Below, piece by piece: positions 61,086 through 64,000 of a stretch of 64,000 bases of DNA (within the stretch, counting starts at the first letter, position 1; each line of letters starts with the position of its first letter). The notes under the pieces are model-generated. The model was not told the DNA's origin, ran no database searches, and was given only the letters and a program-made list of their open reading frames with translations. The translations under genes were made by a program, and so were the position numbers. The DNA lies in the NCBI GenBank assembly GCA_963743945.1, contig CAVURO010000008.1, positions 186,001 through 250,000 on the forward strand, written 5' to 3'. The stretch comes from JACOTK01 sp963743945 (GTDB lineage Bacteria; Actinomycetota; Acidimicrobiia; Acidimicrobiales; CADCSY01).

Positions 61086-62386
61086 CCGAAGGTCCTCAGT
61101 CCGGTCCATGCATCCCTGGCGAGGTCACGCAGGCGAACACCCGATCGCCTGAGCTCCTGGCGGCCCAACGCGATCATGCCCTTCTTCGGGCTGGGGTTGT
61201 CAACGGTGAACATGCGCTCGGCAAGGTTGCACGCGAGCTGGGGATAGCGGGACTGCACCCGGTCCGAGAGCACCAGGCCCGGTGCGCGGCGCAGCTTCTT
61301 GTGGTCGGCCAGCACGAAGCTGTTCTCCAGGCGGCTGCGGTAGCCCTCGAGCGGCTGGGCCACGACGCCCGGGCGGGCCAGTGCCTCGAGGACCGCCTCG
61401 CCGGCGGCGGCTCCCGAGCCGATCGCGAAGTTCACCCCTTCCAGCCAGATGCCCGCGGCGAGGCACATGGCCGCGGCATCGCCTGCGATGAGCAGGTTGT
61501 CCTGTCCGAGCTCGGGCATCATGTCGTAGCCGCCCTCGGGAATGAGGTGAGCGGAGTACTCCTTGAGCTCACCTCCCGCGACCAGGGGGGCGATGGCCGG
61601 ATGAGTCTTCATCTCCGCAAGGATGTCCTCCGGTCGACGCTTGGACGCGGCAAGACCGGGCAGCGACAGGACGAGTCCCACGGCGATCGAGTCGAGGTTC
61701 GTGTAGATGAACCCGCCCCCGGGGACGTCACCGGTGCAGCCCACGATCTCGAAATCGGCGCCCTCCAGGCCACGCAGCCCGAAGCGCTCCTCGATGTCCC
61801 GGCGGGGCAGCGCGAGCACTTCCTTCACGCCGAGGGTGAAGTGGTCGGGCTCGTCGTGGTGATAGAGCCCTGCCTCCTTGGCAAGAAACGAGTTGACCCC
61901 GTCACAGGCGATCACCGTGCGGGCCTCGATGTCGCCGTCGGGGCGGTCCGTGCGCACGCCGACGATGGCCCCGGCCTCGTTGCGCAGGAGACCGGTTGCG
62001 GTCGTCGAGCAGACCAGGACCGCCCCGGCGGCTTCCGCCTTGCCGGCCAACCAGGCGTCGAAGTCGGGCCTGAACGCCGTCGCCCCGTTGTAGGGCGGGC
62101 TTCCCCAGGCGCTCGTGCGATAGTCGATCGTCAGTGCCTGACCGGCGGTCAGCATGGTGGTGCAACGCCGGGTCACCCAGCGTTGGACAGGCGCCTCCTC
62201 CCACCATCGGGGAATGAGCCCGTCGAGGATGCGCCCGTAGATGACCCCGCCGTACATGTTCTTCGAGCCGGGGAAGGGACCGCGTTCGAGGAGGCAGACC
62301 GAGGCGCCGCCCTGAGCGAGCACCAACGCAGCGGCCGATCCGGCGGGCCCTGCGCCCACGACGACAGCATCGAAACGTTCGGTCAT
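61082..62386 (-). CDS. fixC: ETF-quinone oxidoreductase-like flavoprotein FixC
   Basis: A 434-residue FAD protein. FDAVVVGAGPAGSAAALVLA is the FAD loop, GSKNMYGGVIYG is a FixC hallmark, VIACDGVNSFLAKEAG follows, GFIYTNLDSIAVGLVLSL is in the middle and LLIAGDAAAMCLAAGIWLEGVNFAIGSG is the second FAD site. The C-terminus lacks a ferredoxin domain, which is provided by the separate FixX. With ETF it should pass electrons to menaquinone. It starts two bases after the ETF alpha stop. Confidence 0.9.
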   Translation of the reverse strand: MTERFDAVVVGAGPAGSAAALVLAQGGASVCLLERGPFPGSKNMYGGVIYGRILDGLIPRWWEEAPVQRWVTRRCTTMLTAGQALTIDYRTSAWGSPPYNGATAFRPDFDAWLAGKAEAAGAVLVCSTTATGLLRNEAGAIVGVRTDRPDGDIEARTVIACDGVNSFLAKEAGLYHHDEPDHFTLGVKEVLALPRRDIEERFGLRGLEGADFEIVGCTGDVPGGGFIYTNLDSIAVGLVLSLPGLAASKRRPEDILAEMKTHPAIAPLVAGGELKEYSAHLIPEGGYDMMPELGQDNLLIAGDAAAMCLAAGIWLEGVNFAIGSGAAAGEAVLEALARPGVVAQPLEGYRSRLENSFVLADHKKLRRAPGLVLSDRVQSRYPQLACNLAERMFTVDNPSPKKGMIALGRQELRRSGVRLRDLARDAWTGLRTFG

Positions 62387-62387
62387 G

Positions 62388-63347
62388 TCAGGTCTCCACG
62401 TCGGTTGACGACAACAGTCTGCCGGCCAACTCGTCGATCAGCGCGCGGGCGTCGCAGACGATCGCGAGATCTGCCATGGTCATCATGGGGCAGCTCGCGT
62501 CGAGGTTCACCGAGATGATGTGGTCGGGATGGCCGAGGCCACTGGTGTGCTGGACGGCTCCGGATATGGCGAACGCGACATACAGGCGGGGGTTGACCGC
62601 GACGCCCGTGGTGCCGATCTGACGCTCGAACGGAACCCACCCCGCATCGGCGGCCACGCGGGTGGCTCCGAGTGAGGCTCCCAGCGCGCCCGCGATCCGG
62701 TCCAGGCGGGCGAAGAGCTCGGCACTGCCGAGGCCTTGGCCACCGGCAACGATGCGAGGCGCCTCGGCGAGGTCCATCGTGGCGGGGTCGGGGGCCATGA
62801 TCTCCACCAGCTCGGGGTTGGCCGACGAGGAGGTCGGCGAGATCGGGAGGTCGAGCAGTTGCAGTGCGGGCGGGGGCTCACGGCGTTCGACCGACGGATC
62901 GACCCCACGGACTCCGGGCTGCATGGTGAGCACCACGGGGACCGGAGTCTCGTAGAGCTCGCTGATCCGGCCACCCCTGCGGGCGACCTCGACGCGGACA
63001 CCACGTGCCGCGATGGTGACCCTGATGGCCCCCGCCAGGAGGGGCCGGCGCAGCACCGCGGCAAGGTGAGGCGCAAGGTCACGACCGTCGGGCGAGGCGG
63101 GCAGGATCACGGTCGGATGAGGGGCGATCGTGTCGAACAGGGCCTCCGCCCATGCGGCGGGTCGGTAGTCGCCCGCCTCCCAGCCCAGCAGCCGGCCGGC
63201 GGGTTGGACCTCCATGGCACGAGCTGCGGCCTCCACCCCCGTGCCGACGAGCAGCGCGGAGCCTCCGCCCTCGGCGATGGTCTCCTCACCGCCGAGCGGC
63301 AGGATGCCGTCGCGGACGGGAACGATCGCGAGCGCACCGGTGCTCAC
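62388..63347 (-). CDS. Electron transfer flavoprotein alpha subunit (FixB-type, mycofactocin-associated)
   Basis: A 319-residue ETF alpha. The N-terminal half is divergent. The C-terminal FAD domain is clear: IVAGGQGLGSAELFARLD, ALGASLGATRVAADAGWVPFERQIGTTG, YVAFAISGAVQHTSGL and IISVNLDASCPMMTMADLAIVCD. The conserved arginine and QIGTTG bind FAD. The GTG start overlaps the upstream stop. It pairs with the beta subunit encoded beyond fixC and fixX. Confidence 0.88.
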   Translation of the reverse strand: MSTGALAIVPVRDGILPLGGEETIAEGGGSALLVGTGVEAAARAMEVQPAGRLLGWEAGDYRPAAWAEALFDTIAPHPTVILPASPDGRDLAPHLAAVLRRPLLAGAIRVTIAARGVRVEVARRGGRISELYETPVPVVLTMQPGVRGVDPSVERREPPPALQLLDLPISPTSSSANPELVEIMAPDPATMDLAEAPRIVAGGQGLGSAELFARLDRIAGALGASLGATRVAADAGWVPFERQIGTTGVAVNPRLYVAFAISGAVQHTSGLGHPDHIISVNLDASCPMMTMADLAIVCDARALIDELAGRLLSSTDVET

Positions 63348-64000
63348 AGCGAGGCTCCGACCCGTTGGCCCTCGACCACGGCGGCGTGGGCCCGCCGCGG
63401 GGCGACGCAGTCGCCGACCCGATGCACGCTGAACGGCGTTCCCGGCTGTCGGGATGCCTCGGCGAGCTCGAGGTAGAGCCTTTCGACCGGCGCCTGGGGA
63501 ACGGCGAGCACCACCCAGTCGGCCTCACGAAGCTCGTTGCGACCCGTCGGGTGGTGCATGAGGTTGAGCCTGCCGTCCTCGATGCCCGTGACCACCAGGT
63601 CGGTGAGCTGGTCGATCCCCTTGGCCGCCGCCCGGGTGCACCAACCCTCCATGTCGAGGGTGATCCCGAGGTCCTGGCCCACGACCATGCCGGATGTGAT
63701 CACCTCGACCGAGCAGCCTCGATCCGCCAGGAGCTCGGCCACGCTCGTCGCCTGATGGAAGCCGAGCTCGTCGACGACGATCACCCGTCCGCTCGGCGAC
63801 GCAGAGCCATCGAGGACCTCGCGGACGTCGGCCACCCGTGGAACGGAGACGTCGTCCGGGGCCCACCAGGGGCGTTCCGGCTCGGCGCCCGTCGCGACGA
63901 TCACGACGTCGGGCCTTCGAGAGGCGACGAAGGCCGCATCGACGGTGACGCCGAAATGGATGTCGACGCCCAGCCGGGCGCACTCGGTCACCTGGTTGCG
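63344..64000 (-). CDS. FadH/OYE family oxidoreductase, C-terminal NAD(P)/FAD domain (5' end outside window)
   Basis: The 218 residues present match the C-terminal half of 2,4-dienoyl-CoA reductase-like proteins. VDIHFGVTVDAAFV and DVVIVATGAEPERPWW are part of the FAD domain; VIVVDELGFHQATSVAELLADRG is an NAD(P)-binding insertion, and HRVGDCVAPRRAHAAVVEGQ is the closing FAD motif. Such OYE-like enzymes are known members of mycofactocin systems. The old yellow enzyme barrel would be encoded upstream of the window edge. It is the first visible gene of the ETF unit. Confidence 0.85.
   Translation of the reverse strand, partial: RNQVTECARLGVDIHFGVTVDAAFVASRRPDVVIVATGAEPERPWWAPDDVSVPRVADVREVLDGSASPSGRVIVVDELGFHQATSVAELLADRGCSVEVITSGMVVGQDLGITLDMEGWCTRAAAKGIDQLTDLVVTGIEDGRLNLMHHPTGRNELREADWVVLAVPQAPVERLYLELAEASRQPGTPFSVHRVGDCVAPRRAHAAVVEGQRVGASL

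Noticed and set aside
60696..62386. fixC/fixX as nitrogen-fixation genes
   Set aside because: The neighbours are mftE and an OYE-like enzyme, and no nif genes are visible; an ETF-quinone redox role fits better.

Overview
The window reads as a chromosomal segment of a high-GC Gram-positive bacterium of the Actinomycetota. The combination best fits the Acidimicrobiia or a relative: coenzyme F420 genes (cofD, cofE), a mycofactocin-type gene (mftE) beside an electron-transfer-flavoprotein operon, a fused biotin carboxylase/biotin carrier subunit with birA, and an LCP-type cell-wall glycan ligase. No rRNA, tRNA, IS element, CRISPR array or phage gene was seen. Taxonomy is inferred from gene content only.

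Roughly 0-57 kb is a large surface-polysaccharide region. 0-8 kb: a cut methyltransferase, two GT2 enzymes, a multi-pass membrane protein, a coiled-coil methyltransferase, two GT4 enzymes and a small coiled-coil protein. 8.3-12.9 kb: a CDP-3,6-dideoxyhexose pathway (rfbF, rfbG, rfbH, a cupin epimerase and an SDR reductase) whose gene set resembles CDP-ascarylose synthesis. 13-25.4 kb: an LpdA-like flavoprotein, a 910-residue two-domain glycosyltransferase, a methyltransferase, an unrecognised 552-residue protein, a Wzx-type flippase, a KpsC/S-like protein, a GT2 and an initiating sugar-phosphate transferase. 25.5-33.9 kb: a nearly complete pseudaminic acid locus (pseB, pseC, pseI, pseG, a pseF-pseH fusion) followed by an amidotransferase trio (PseA/WbpG, HisH, HisF) and a pseudaminic-acid-type methylase.

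33.9-38.6 kb is housekeeping: acyl-CoA carboxylase alpha subunit, BirA, PabC and PabB. 38.7-46.4 kb returns to glycan precursors and wall assembly: LCP ligase, UDP-glucose dehydrogenase, UDP-xylose synthase, rhamnosyltransferase-like GT2, a His-rich membrane-anchored protein, an NDP-sugar pyrophosphorylase and a GalE-like epimerase. 46.4-48.8 kb holds cofE, cofD and an O-methyltransferase. 48.8-56.8 kb is a minus-strand run of three GT4 genes, a GT2-GT4 fusion and the Wzt/Wzm ABC exporter. 56.8-64 kb holds a secreted subtilase with 51-residue repeats, mftE, and an operon OYE-like oxidoreductase / ETF alpha / FixC / FixX / ETF beta.

Two features cut across the window. First, seven single-base indels break six otherwise well-conserved genes; most lie in or near short G/C runs and look like sequencing or assembly errors. 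Second, many first genes of transcription units have a TANNNT hexamer six or seven bases before the start codon, the signature of leaderless transcripts. No gap without a gene exceeds 300 bases; intergenic spacers are mostly under 200 bases.
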